Positions 13,801 to 24,420 of a stretch of 64,000 nucleotides of DNA are shown here, piece by piece. The stretch is taken from assembly GCF_910592395.1 (NCBI RefSeq), contig NC_088308.1, positions 6,773,001 through 6,837,000 on the forward strand. Direction: 5' to 3'. How positions within the stretch are numbered: the first letter of the stretch is position 1; every line of letters begins with the position of its first letter. The translations under genes were made by a program, and so were the position numbers. The stretch comes from Lineus longissimus. Its lineage: Eukaryota > Nemertea > Pilidiophora > Heteronemertea > Lineidae. The notes under the pieces are model-generated. The model searched no databases. It had not been told where the DNA came from and saw only the letters and a program-made list of their open reading frames with translations.

Positions 13801-16800
13801 ATATATGAAACTGAGAATTAAAACTTTTTTCGGGTAGAAACCTTAACTGAGCAGGAAACAAGCTTTCATTTATACCTGGCCTAATTAGTACATATAATTT
13901 TTTTTCTCTCGGTCATCAGTGTTTTACATCGCTCAGAATCAGTGCAGTGTTTTCGTTTGACCCATAAACGACAAGTGTCTTTTCTTTTTACTCAAATTGG
14001 CACAATGGAACAGTTTATTTTTTCCACATAATCGGCTTCTCCAACAATCAACATATTTGGTCAAAAAGAACCCTGATGCTCGTATGTGAGGTATCTGCAA
14101 TACAATAATCAATTTACTACAGAGATGATCGAAGATACTTCTAAATGAAAAATTATCCTTAATAGTACCAAGTATGCGGTCATGATACATACTTATCAGT
14201 ACACAATCAACATTTTGTGATCTTTTTGTACTAAGTTCATCCCCAGCCATTTTCAGATTGACTCCAAACATCAACTGCCTTGATATTTACTCAAATTATC
14301 ACAAATGTTCAGGTTATTTAGCCACATAATAAGCTTCCCCAGATCAAGATGCGATCAAGAGGACCAATATTTGCTTCTGCGTATTGCAAGGAATGTCAAC
14401 CCGACCCTTAACCCATAGATATGAGTACCCTAATATCACTCCAAGAAGAAAACCTTTCCAAGAGTATCAGTGAACAGGATTAAGATGAGATCCCTGTAAT
14501 GAGCTGCAACTGAAAGACACTTAAAAGTCACTTTAAAACAGTCTTTATCGCTGAACCATCACTTTGCTGAACCATACTTTATAATAACGGGGCAAAATGA
14601 TGAGAGGCTTTTCGGTACTTGTTATACCATTCAACTTGAGGGGGGATCATTATACCACGAGAGCATTGTCAACATGTGAAGGTGTTCAACGGCAAACTGG
14701 AAGCCGTTCAATTAAACGATCATCTCAAGTTTGATTCAAAGGCAATTTCTGTGGAGAGTAAGGAGGCGGGCCATTAAGAGCGTGCCGTACCCTCTCTTTG
14801 CAACGAGGGCTCTTTGACATTTAATACTTATCAAATCTTTGAAAAGATTTCTCGTCAGAAAACTCTTCATGTATATTTTTTTCTACTTCAGAGATCAAGA
14901 ATATTCATTTAAAGAGTAAGATCAAAACGCATGACTTGACATTTTTATTTCAAATAGTTGTTCTTTGTAATAGTTTTTTTTTATAGGGATGAGGCTACTG
15001 TTCTGCTTTGGGCACTTTGTAAGAGTACATTGTTTGTTCGAATGGTTGTTCTGTTTGAAGATTTAAATAATAGAATATCCTCTAAAGCCGGCGTAAAACT
15101 TGAGAAATATTGCAGATGGTTATTCTTTACTTTACCTATGAATACCCCCAATTACATGTATAGATTAGATTTAATCTTGATACTTGATACCACGGGATGA
15201 TGTACCTCGTCACACCGTGGTAATCGATCGATGGCAGATAATGACGGTGCAGAACCGTCAAAGGTGCTTTCATGTTTTTGGCCTAAGTTTTTTTACAAGT
15301 ATTCTGGTCGTTGTGCCCCTTGACTGTAAAGGAGATTGTTAAGAATGAGAGTGGGTTTTTATGCAAAACTGGCTTCCAGCAGGACCGTGACTTCTCAAAA
15401 ACATCATTCGAATATCATTAAACTGCAAAAAAAATTTAACTAAGAACGAAATGTAACCGTCGGTTGATCTGATATTCGCAAGCCTGATCTAAAACGACCG
15501 CCTAGCAAAAATCATTATAAGAGATCCGCATCTGTGTGACGCTACATGCCGTGGCGCACGCGGCGAGTTGGCACACTATCCTCCAGGTTACCTTAAATCC
15601 AATGCAGAAATTGTAGTTTTAAGTATAATACTATAGAACTATGATATAAGTACAAATCTTCCATACTCCTTCATGCCGTAGCCGATTGTCCGCATTTTAG
15701 AAATTGAAATATACATATTCAATATCTACTCACCCACAGAATAACCTATGATTACAGCAACTGCTACAGCGAGTATCACAGAGCCCTCAATAATCCAATT
15801 ACTGGTTTCCTAAAAGCACTCCTCGTGGGGCTCCACTTGATGTTTGAGATTGGTAGGATTTTACTTATGCATTACCTGTGGTCGTTCACCCCAGGCGCAA
15901 TTAATGTGCCCAAGGTCGGCAAGTATCACAGAATTTGTATTGATCTGCTAGCTGAGCTTTGAAATTTTGAATTGGTAAAATATCAAGTCAACTCGAGGCC
16001 AAAACAAGCAACAATGAGTTACCACGTCTAACTCTGCGATTTTCTACCATAAGTCTAAATCTCAGAGTCGTATACACCTGAACAAGGACGCGTAGTAGAA
16101 GCTCATTTTACTGCAATCAAACGAGCCACCCAGCCTTGCCACCTATCGCGAAAATAAATTTTCGAATGACTGTGCATTTGACACATCCGTTGAGGAAGCA
16201 ACATGACCACGCGGTGGTGATGCTTTTGTATGAAGATTAAACGGTTTCCATTTGCCATTGCGGTGGCAATTGTATGTTAAAAGAGGCAAGGTCATTGATG
16301 ACAGCCCAAAAGCGAATTGGTGAAATCCAGCCGTAAAGCTATTGTTTTGACTTCTTTTCCCCCGCTAATTGTGAAATTCTGTAAAGGTCACGATGTTCTA
16401 TTGTACATAATAATGTACATGTAGATCGTGTACAAACCACTAACTCGATCACGTCATTAGGTAATTGACCTCCATCCCCAGCCCGTTCGCTACTGTTTAC
16501 CCCACAAGTCCAAAGCATGACTCTGTGGTAGCTCAGATCTCTTATTAGTTCGTTTGATTTGAAACCAAAAGGAGATGAAAGGGAAATAGCCATAGGTCTC
16601 ACGCCTTATAGGCAACAGGGAAGGCTACTTTTTCCAAACCGGCATTATCGCGCTGACGATAGCATCTGCGGCAGCTAATACCTGACGGCACGTCGTGTCT
16701 ATTTCTTTAAATATCATTTTGTCCCTCCAACCTTGATCTATTCCCTATTCTCCCGACCATTGTCATGTAGGAACCTTCATCAATAATCCCTGACCATGTC

Positions 16801-17964
16801 TTAGTACACATTACGCCAGCCAATTAAGCAACAAAAAGCGAACATATCGTGCCTAAAGGAAAAAGTCGCAACAGATTGCTGGGAGCTCCATATATCAATG
16901 ATCTGCTGCTGGTTTTTGCGCGTCTATTTAACGGCGATAAGTGGCGCTTAATTGGTACTGTGGTAAAGGGCTCATGTTCCCGGAGAGCATTTTTTCTCAG
17001 AGGTTAGACGCTTTGAAAGTGAGCGTGCGTAATAAAAACGACGTGATGGGGCAAAGCTGCAATTGCCTTGCAATGTCAGCTATCCAGTATCAGGTTCGGT
17101 GCAATGCGGAGGAGTGAGCGTGTACGTCCGCAGCAAAGCAACAGATCCACTGAAAAATAAATGTAATTAGGCCTATGTCATGTCGACTAGTGGCAAAGTC
17201 ATAAAGAGAGTAAGCCACTTCCCTTCGATCTAAGAGTCATGAAAGGCTGTAGCAATATGTTTCTCACACCTCGATCAAGAAAGCACCTGGGAAGTCAAGA
17301 TGATTGACGTTCGCTAGGAAAGTTACTTTGATCGTGTTGCAGAGACTTTGTGATTTCATAAGAGTTCTATCGGCCAGCGACAAATCTTGAATTGGCTCTT
17401 TAAATTCAGGACGGTTGGGATGGTTTAAATAGTTGTAAACGACGTTTTTTCAGATATTGGTTTCGTTTATCGGAGGCAAAAAGTGAAAGAAAACAAAAAA
17501 TTTACACATGCAATATTTACATGTGGCCGTGTAAACCACTGAACCAGATATGACACTACATTATACAGGCTACTGTGACTGCGGGTTTAAGCCAAGTGAT
17601 GAACGTTGAGGCTGCCAGACCCTATTGGTCACTGTCGTACTACACTACTACGGCTTTCAACGCTATGCGCACTCGCCGTATACATATAATATATATCATC
17701 GGCTACGCACCAATCAAAATAATAACCTACGGCTGAAGTCGCTTTTTCGATAGTGTCTTTTATATTCATGATATTCTGGTAAGTAGCTGATATAGTGAGT
17801 GGTTATAAAGTATATTATGTTGACATTTTTTCTAAAATGTTTAAAAAGTTAGTAACGGATGGAAAGCTGGTCACGTCAACAGTCTACACCGTTCATGCTC
17901 ATTGCATTTACTGTGCCTCATGTTAATGGAAATAAATATCCATGTTGCATATTATGCACGCAGA
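4865..17964. other. 13-kb stretch with no recognisable gene
   Basis: No reading frame here exceeds about 112 codons and none shows a known motif. I found no complete tRNA or rRNA and no transposon with clear ends. Small local palindromes and AT-rich blocks are present. Parts may be introns of a gene lying outside the window, or genes made of short exons that I cannot recognise by eye. Confidence 0.45.
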
Positions 17965-18125
17965 TTTGCTGAAACTTGCTTAATGTATAATACTCTTCTA
18001 CACAACGGCAGTGTTGAAATTGACATTCAGTATGTATCCACTCAGTTGGAAATTCACAAATTCAAGTTAAATCTTAGAATTTTCGAACGAACGGAGGAGA
18101 GACCTTTAATGATAGAGACCATTTT
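17965..18125 (+). repeat. Dispersed repeat, copy A of three
   Basis: This segment shares several blocks with 45275-45560 and 60330-60535. It contains cacaacggcagtgttgaaat, a cattcagtatgtatccac block, and the end block cgaacggaggag followed by acctttaatg. The three copies are diverged and carry different indels. Short frames in copies A and B give similar peptides (LHNGSVE and LHNGNVE), but copy C has stops in the same register, so this is more likely a repeat than a gene. Confidence 0.6.
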
Positions 18126-18418
18126 GGAATGCCAGTAATGTACTTCCACCTATCAAAAGTAAACAAGCCCGTGGCGAAAGATGAAATGGTTGGAGTTGGT
18201 TGGACGATTGGCCCGTCAATACTTGAACCCAACTTGATGTTTCAATTATCATTCAATTGAGAGAAGACTTCGGGTGCTCATACTTGACTTTGACAAGAGT
18301 TTCTTTTGGAATTTTTTCTGCTGCTGTTTTTACAAATAGTCCCAGCTTCGTTTGTCTGACTCAATCTCTCTGCGTAAGCTTTCCAAGGATAAGAGACAGG
18401 GGCTTCTGTCGGATCACT
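18126..18418 (+). promoter_or_regulatory. Upstream / 5' UTR region of the dispanin gene
   Basis: This stretch directly precedes the inferred start codon at 18419. It keeps an open frame in phase with that ATG from 18257, which would add 54 residues if an upstream start were used. The added residues do not resemble the dispanin family, so I treat this as untranslated leader and promoter. No clear TATA box was seen. Confidence 0.35.
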
Positions 18419-19107
18419 ATGGCTCCAAAGGTAAAAGCTTATTGATCTAGCTTTGGTGTATTTCTTGTTACAGGGAAGATGGTCAGGAAAGAGAACCTTG
18501 TGAAAAAAAGCCTTTGATAAACGTCCTACCCGACAATATCAATGCCATTTCATGTTGTCCAACGGACAAAAAAGCTGAGCTTTTTTCTTTTAGACCAAAA
18601 ACTCCTCTGTCCACCGAATGGTGGATTACATATTAATACAGAAGTTGCCTACCATTTACAGCTCCTACTCAGCCTTCAGATTTGAAGCACAGTTGTCTCG
18701 TAACTACATGTAACTGCATGTGCACGGTCCTGCACAATCTAGCGTTACCCAAATCTGGACATTTATGATAATGTAGACCACAGTCTCTAAACCCCCACTT
18801 TACGTTTTAGGTCACTCCAGAAGACGCAGCAGGTAATGGCTCCAGCGATACGCCCTCGTCCTACATCGTATTTTCCGTCCTGATCTGCCTGATCAACACA
18901 CTATTCGGATGTCCAGCCCTCCTCTTCTCCATCCTGTCCATGAGGGATTCGTGGAACAAGCGGCGAGACGAGGCGAGGAAAAAGGGCACTGCTGCACTGA
19001 CCCTGAACCTGGCGGGCCTCATCATGGCCTTGGTCATAGTTACTGGGGTGATGTCTTGGTATATGTTCATTAACAGGAGGTGGATTCGCCTGAAGCTGGG
19101 ACTATGA
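18419..19107 (+). CDS. Dispanin / CD225-family small membrane protein (two exons)
   Basis: Exon 1 codes only four residues (MAPK, 18419-18430), followed by gtaaaag. The intron runs 18431-18810 and ends tacgttttag. Exon 2 is 18811-19107 and is in phase; the predicted product is 102 residues. It has the two hydrophobic segments of the CD225/dispanin family. Segment one (about residues 22-48) contains the Cys-Pro pair in FGCPALLFSIL and is probably a re-entrant or intramembrane helix. A charged loop with WNKRRDEARKKG follows. Segment two is about residues 66-90 (ALTLNLAGLIMALVIVTGV). Family members such as IFITM, PRRT and SynDIG proteins sit in plasma or endosomal membranes and affect fusion or trafficking; the role here is unknown. 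Cys30 and Cys38 are possible palmitoylation sites. A possible AATAAA poly(A) signal lies at 19701. The antisense frame at 18861-19346 is a shadow. Confidence 0.8.
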
Positions 19108-21187
19108 TCATGTGAACGAACCTCCCCCCCTTGCTCTGACTTTAACCTTAATGTCGTACTTATGATGTTTCCATAGTCGTCCATGAAAAAGTACACGCCC
19201 GAGGTTCGGCCGCGCCATTCGGGTGTTTTCAATTTAACTTGGCAGATTGGTATGTGACAATTGAATGCATCGGGTGTCCCAGGAAACCTTCCCGCTGGTA
19301 AAAGTTTGATATCTGAATGAATCGAATCGCCCTCGTCCGTCACCACAACAAAGTACTACCGGGTATATCTCGACGCCGGTTTCTAACGGCCACAATAAGG
19401 ACGTAACTGCTTTGAAGCAGGGAGAATGCGTCTGATGATGAGGTTAATGGTCACATAGAGAACTGCGGCGGCTCTCAGCGCCAGATCATCAGGACGGAAA
19501 AGTTACAGAATCGTGAACGGATCCTTTCCCCTCGGCAATGTTCTTAATGTAGTCCACTCTCATACGCACTCGGTGATCACGTTTTCAAAGTGTACCTCCT
19601 AAGGCTGTAGCAGTACAACCATATTAGTATATGAAACGCCCGATTTTAATTAATCTTAATGACAGATTTAGTAAAATCAAATGGATACATGAAAGGAAAT
19701 AATAAATCAACGCAGTTCGGGCCAAGGTCGGGTCAATTATTTAAATAGTTCAGTTCGGATCGACTGTACCGTGTGTAGGATAAAACTATGCTTCTTGCAG
19801 GAGGTGAAGTGCATATTTTGGCAAAGTGTTCATCGCGGAAAGTCAGCTAACGCTTTTGCTCCTTTGAAGAAATTTAACACATTTTCCATTGAATTGGAGA
19901 AGAAAACTAAAACTATACATGCTTAACATCAAATATTACTGTACTTTACTAGAGGAGGATGCTGCATTCTTTTTGTGAGATTTCAGTCTAAGGTTTTTTC
20001 TTCATACTCTCAGCTTTTCACTGAAATGTAAAATGAAGGTGTCGGACAAAATTCACTTTAAGAACTCGCCGATGTTAGCTACGCAGCAAGTTCCATTATG
20101 TAAAGTGATAGTCTAGCCTTGGCAATCACTTCTGTCGTTTAATATTTTGTGACTAGCTTTTGTCGGAATTTAATACTTTACAGGCTAGGGCAGAAGCTGC
20201 AACCTGATACAAAGCTACTGTAATCTTCAATCAGCATAAAAATGCCACAGAGAGTTTCATACTTAATCTTGAATCTGGCACTAAAATTCCAGGCCAAATA
20301 ATCAGTAAAATAGTGAGCGTCTGTGCCGAACACATTTTAGCCTATGAATTTTTGTCTTCAGCATAATATTGTGTCAGCTACTTTGAACTTAATAGGGAGG
20401 TTGAGCTCAGAGACTTATCAAGGATCCTTATACGAATAGAAATGAACACAGAATTCGTCGTCTTTCATCTACAGAGTTTTATCCGTATACCCGGTAGGTA
20501 ACTAAAGGTAACGCACGCAGGCACACACCCCCACACACTACATTGGTTGTCTCTCCAAACACCACGAGAGTGACATAAAATTAGGCAAACACCGAGGCAG
20601 CAGCTGAGGTTTTAGGCAAAATGACGGCTCTATACCCTTAGCGGTGTTTAGTGACACACCCAATACCAACAGTGTGGTATCCATTCCTATCCTAAAACAC
20701 CTCAAATGACATTTTAAACAATGAGGGAATTGTGATTTAAACTCATTTGCACTGTTCCCATATTTTGCACCAACCCGAGGGGTTATGATTGTCGCCTAGC
20801 TATAACCGGGATGTCAAAACGAGGTACAATTGGCGAATAGTGCATACACTGTAAACCGAGCTTCGTTGTCATCTAGGCCTTTTTGAATGTTTTCCCTGGT
20901 CACTTCGGGTAGATAAGGAAGTCACCTTTGTTAAGTGTCTTACTAACAACTGATAACCACTGACAAAACTTTGACCAATAGACCTCGACTTGACAAGCAT
21001 GGTAACTGATAGTAATTATATGCCATAACCTTTGGAATATCCGATATAACTATTCTATTTGTCTAGCTCATATTGATATATCAACGCCAACGACTTATGA
21101 CGTCTTCTTATCTATTCAGCCGACTTCAATGCGGTTTGCACAAGGACGTCGCAAATGTTGTCCTTTTTGACAACCTACAAATCGGGC
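19108..21187. other. 3' region of dispanin gene and intergenic DNA
   Basis: No gene recognised. The first ~600 bases may be the dispanin 3' UTR, ending near AATAAA at 19701-19706. A CA-rich simple stretch lies around 20510-20545. The remainder shows only short chance frames. Confidence 0.45.
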
Positions 21188-22243
21188 CTATTCAGTTTTT
21201 TTCACTCCTCTGTGCACAACTGCTATACCACCTCCTTCGACCTTTTGAATCTCGTACGTCCAGCCTTCATACCCCTTGACCTCGGGTTCCTCGTTCAGGT
21301 CGTCGGGAAGCAACTTAGCCGGCATGGAACTTCCGACATCTTCGCCGTACTTGTACATCGCACGCAGATATATCTGCTCGGTCAGGCCCATTAGCTCAAG
21401 TGGAACCTTTGCCTCCATTGCTAACTGCCGCCCAAGACTAAAGTCCTTATTATGTAGAGCGATTTTGAACCCTGGGTCGTAGGTACCGTTAAACATCAGG
21501 GGGACCTCTGTTTCAAATACGTACGAATTACCTGCCGATGCTCGGATCCCGTCGAAGAAGGCTTGCAGGTTTACACCATGGCGCTTGGCCATCATGACTG
21601 CCTCTGAACTTAGGACGGTATGGGCGCCAGCCAGCATGTTACTGAGAACCTTCACAACACTAGCCGTTCCAATGTCTCCCATATGCAGGACAGTCTCGGT
21701 GTAGGACCTGATTATTCGCTCGTACCGGTCAAGGACCTGCTTATCGCCACCTACCAAGACTGTCATTTGACCCGCCTTTAGTAGCTCCAGCCCACCAGTC
21801 AAAGGAGCCTCCAACATGTTCAAACCACGTGATTTGGCGATGGCTGATAGACGCATGGTTTCATCTTTGTCTGTGGTGGTATGGTCAATCCAGCACGCTC
21901 CGTCCTTCATGTTCTCCAGCACGCCCTCCTCCTCCATTACTTTACGGACATGCGGCGGCGCCGGTACTGCCGTTATCAACACATCAGCTCCCTCACACAC
22001 CTCTCTAGCCTTGGCAAGCCATGTCACTCCATTGTTCACCAACTCAGAATGGTTCACCCTGTTCGGATCACACACTTTCACATTATGTCCCTTCTTCCGC
22101 AATCCGAGACACACCGCACGACCGATCTGTCCTGCACCGACTACTCCAATATCCAACTTCTTTTCTCCCGAAGTGGCCGCTGTCGCGAAACGTCTGCATT
22201 GAGACGAGAGGCTTCGAGACACGACCGTCCGTAGTGCGTGCAT
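21188..22243 (-). CDS. Mitochondrial-type NAD(P)-dependent beta-hydroxyacid dehydrogenase (3-hydroxyisobutyrate dehydrogenase-like)
   Basis: The 351-residue frame has no intron. I chose the ATG at 22243 because it starts a typical mitochondrial presequence (MHALRTVVSRSLSSQCRRFA). The frame stays open 51 codons further up to 22396, but that part has no family resemblance. The Rossmann motif GAGQIG is at residues 36-41, the substrate-loop motif LEAPLTGG at 144-151, and the catalytic lysine region VVKVLSNML gives Lys198 with Asn202 four residues later. NKDFSLGRQLA near 265-275 matches the conserved cofactor-side KDL region. Length and motif order fit HIBADH and related dehydrogenases, which oxidise small beta-hydroxy acids such as 3-hydroxyisobutyrate in valine breakdown. 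Exact substrate not determinable: the usual DAPVSGG is EAPLTGG here. The single-exon structure contrasts with the intron-rich protease gene and may reflect retroposition, intron loss or transfer. Confidence 0.9.
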   Translation of the reverse strand: MHALRTVVSRSLSSQCRRFATAATSGEKKLDIGVVGAGQIGRAVCLGLRKKGHNVKVCDPNRVNHSELVNNGVTWLAKAREVCEGADVLITAVPAPPHVRKVMEEEGVLENMKDGACWIDHTTTDKDETMRLSAIAKSRGLNMLEAPLTGGLELLKAGQMTVLVGGDKQVLDRYERIIRSYTETVLHMGDIGTASVVKVLSNMLAGAHTVLSSEAVMMAKRHGVNLQAFFDGIRASAGNSYVFETEVPLMFNGTYDPGFKIALHNKDFSLGRQLAMEAKVPLELMGLTEQIYLRAMYKYGEDVGSSMPAKLLPDDLNEEPEVKGYEGWTYEIQKVEGGGIAVVHRGVKKTE

Positions 22244-22683
22244 GTTGAGATCTAGCACAAATCTACATGTGGGTCGGTCAATTCGATTAAACGACACTAC
22301 GTGTATGATAATATTTCGAGAGCTTCCATGTAGGTCATGCACAATCATGTATAGAGTGGATGGTCTGTGACAGCCCTGGTATTTATGCATGGCCACCTGG
22401 TTTCTGTGGTGAGGAATAATTAAATTCTATGTTTGTGTGAGGTATTGGGTGAATGCACATAAACATTGTTCACAGCTGCAACCTGGTTCGAGGTCACATT
22501 TAAATGAAATGGTCCATGGACCATGTGCTCACCTGTGGTGCAATCACATGAAAGATAGGACATGTGATTGGGACATGTCGGCATCATCATGTGTGGTCAC
22601 ACACAATCATGCTTGATACAGACTCAGTCAGTCACTGAGTCAGTCAGTGCATCCAACTCCAAACTGCATACACTTTCAAACCC
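22244..22683 (-). promoter_or_regulatory. Upstream region of the dehydrogenase gene
   Basis: This stretch lies between the dehydrogenase start and the transposon. It contains a perfect 16-bp palindrome, ATGGTCCATGGACCAT, at 22509-22524, an atcacatg...catgtgat hairpin just beyond, and a GTCA-rich simple stretch at 22620-22650. No TATA box was identified. Promoter status is inferred from position only. Confidence 0.3.
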
Positions 22684-22756
22684 TGAGGATAGGGGTGTCT
22701 ATAAACCGAAGACCAAAGACCGAAGACCGAAGATCGAAGATGGAAGACCCCCCCAA

Positions 22757-23053
22757 AACTATAAAACGAAGATCCCCCCAACTATAAAAGGAAGACCCTG
22801 ATGTCAACTATAAAACGAAGATCCCCCCATCTATAAAAGGAAGACCCTAATGTCAACTATAAAACGAAGATCCCCCCAACTATAAAAGGAAGACCCTGAT
22901 GTCAACTATAAAACGAAGATCCCCCCAACTATAAAAGGAAGACCCTAATGTCAACTATAAAACGAAGATCCCCCCAACTAGAAAAGGAAGACCCTAATGT
23001 CAACTATAAAACGAAGATCCCCCCATCTATAAAAGGAAGACCCTGGTGGTTTT
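22757..23053 (+). repeat. Left-arm tandem array, 49-bp unit x ~6
   Basis: The motif gaagatcccccc recurs about every 49 bp from 22769. It alternates with the half-unit ctataaaaggaagaccct. The copies differ by single changes such as aact/atct and ctga/ctaa. The array ends with ctggtggtttt near 23050. Confidence 0.9.
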
Positions 23054-23599
23054 AGACCCTCAAGTTCAGTTACTGCAGACTTGCACGTCATAACACGTGA
23101 CTGAGCATCTGTATTTCAACAAGCAAGCTAGCCTGAGTGCGGCGTAGTGACATAGGAGATCAGATCATTCAGGTAAATTCCGGATTTTCCTAACACTGCA
23201 TTTAGGAGTTGGCGACCGACCTGCCAGTCTCGACCCATGATGGTGGAGCCTAACCCCTGGGGACGAGATTCTAAATTCTGTATGTAGGACCAATTCCATA
23301 TTGGCCGTGTGATCAACTAACCTGCTGGGAGCCTATGACGATACACACACATGCACATAGAAACAGCTTCTGGACGAAGCTGAGGGCTGGCTATGATGAG
23401 TACAGTGAGAAACTAGGTCATATTGGAGCACGGCTGCATGGTAACAGGTACGGGGCTCCCCGCCTTATGTAAACTGTGCCACTAAGCTGCTAAGGCTAGA
23501 CACGACTGGTGTAGTACCCGGTACACTTACTTTCTCAAATCATTAATGTAGCATGGACCGAAAATGAAAACAAACTGTGCAGTAACTGAACATGAGAAT

Positions 23600-23857
23600 G
23601 AAAACCATCAGGGTCTTCCTTTTATAGATGGGGGGATCTTCGTTTTATAGTTGACATTAGGGTCTTCCTTTTATAGTTGGGGGGATCTTCGTTTTATAGT
23701 TGACATCAGGGTCTTCCTTTTATAGTTGGGGGATCTTCGTTTTATAGTTGACATTAGGGTCTTCCTTTTATAGATGGGGGATCTTCGTTTTATAGTTGAC
23801 ATTAGGGTCTTCCTTTTATAGTTGGGGGGATCTTCGTTTTATAGTTTTGGGTGGGTC
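23600..23857 (-). repeat. Right-arm tandem array, 49-bp unit x ~5, inverted
   Basis: This is the reverse complement of the left array: ggggatcttcgttttatag recurs about every 49 bp. The inner end, aaaaccatcagggtcttcc, matches the inner end of the left array in inverse orientation. It has about one unit fewer than the left arm, and two copies have one G fewer in the G-run. Confidence 0.9.
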
Positions 23858-23912
23858 TTCTATCTTCGATCTTCGGTCTTCGATCTTCGGTTTATAGACA
23901 CCCCTGAGGATA

Positions 23913-24243
23913 GGATGCCATAGTCAAAATAATAAGCCACCAACAAAGACACTACTTACTCTGTACTGTTCTCTTTGGCTAGATGTGTTGAGATTAAGAT
24001 TTTTAACTAAGAATAGCAAGTCAGCAGTCTCAGACCATGTGACTGTTACAGCTAGCTGCAGCTCTATTTTCATGAAGTGCTAAACCACACAAGTTTATCC
24101 TGATGCAACGTTATGTTTATTTTCGGAAATTTATTTCAGCGGAGCAGTAATGAGGGATTTTTAATCGGACACTGTCAATTCTCCTTACCACTCACAGAAG
24201 CCAAGCCATTGCTGTTTAGTTATGCAGGGGATTAATCAATTAC
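23913..24243. other. Intergenic DNA right of the transposon
   Basis: No gene or repeat recognised between the transposon and the exon candidate at 24244. Confidence 0.4.
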
Positions 24244-24420
24244 CTGCACTCCCTGTGGGGTGACTAACACTACATGTTGAACAGCTGGCTGTAGGGGGAT
24301 GATTGGAACAGCCTGTATGTGTTGACCTGCTGAACCAAGGTTAATGTTATTTTCAATCCACGATTGCAGGTCACCTGATCTTCGAGATTTCGCGGGGAAA
24401 GAAATTGTATACGAACGCAT
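24244..24420 (-). CDS. Possible short coding exon, function unknown
   Basis: The frame starts with ATG at 24420 and has a coding-like composition without stops. Its second half is rich in Val, Gln and Pro (AVPIIPLQPAVQHVVLVTP). It can be cut at CAG|gtaatt (24244), leaving 59 codons; without splicing it ends four codons later at 24232. No partner exon with a matching acceptor was found between here and the dehydrogenase gene, and no domain is recognised. It may be a first exon, a pseudogene piece or chance. Confidence 0.22.

Larger units (their letters stand above)
22692..23904. mobile_element. Non-autonomous DNA transposon with TIR-like minisatellite arms
   Basis: The left end is GGGGTGTCTATAAACCGAAG and the right end is its exact reverse complement. 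With these ends the flanks carry an 8-bp direct duplication, TGAGGATA, at 22684-22691 and 23905-23912. The 8-bp target duplication suggests hAT-, P- or Merlin-like mobilisation, but a slightly different end choice changes its length. Inside each end is an array of a 49-bp unit made of two half-units, ctataaaacgaagatccccc and ctataaaaggaagaccct. There are about six copies on the left (to ~23053) and five on the right (from ~23600), in opposite orientation. The central ~550 bp is unique and has no transposase frame, so movement would need an enzyme supplied elsewhere. Confidence 0.88.

Noticed and set aside
18861-19346. 161-codon frame on the minus strand
   Set aside because: It overlaps the dispanin exon on the opposite strand. 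The plus-strand reading has a domain, splice site and stop; this one has no motif.
21816-22248. Several plus-strand frames of 75-128 codons
   Set aside because: They are shadows of the dehydrogenase coding sequence.
22757-23900. CRISPR-like array of regular repeats
   Set aside because: The units are contiguous tandem repeats in inverted arms of a transposon in a eukaryotic genome; there are no variable spacers.
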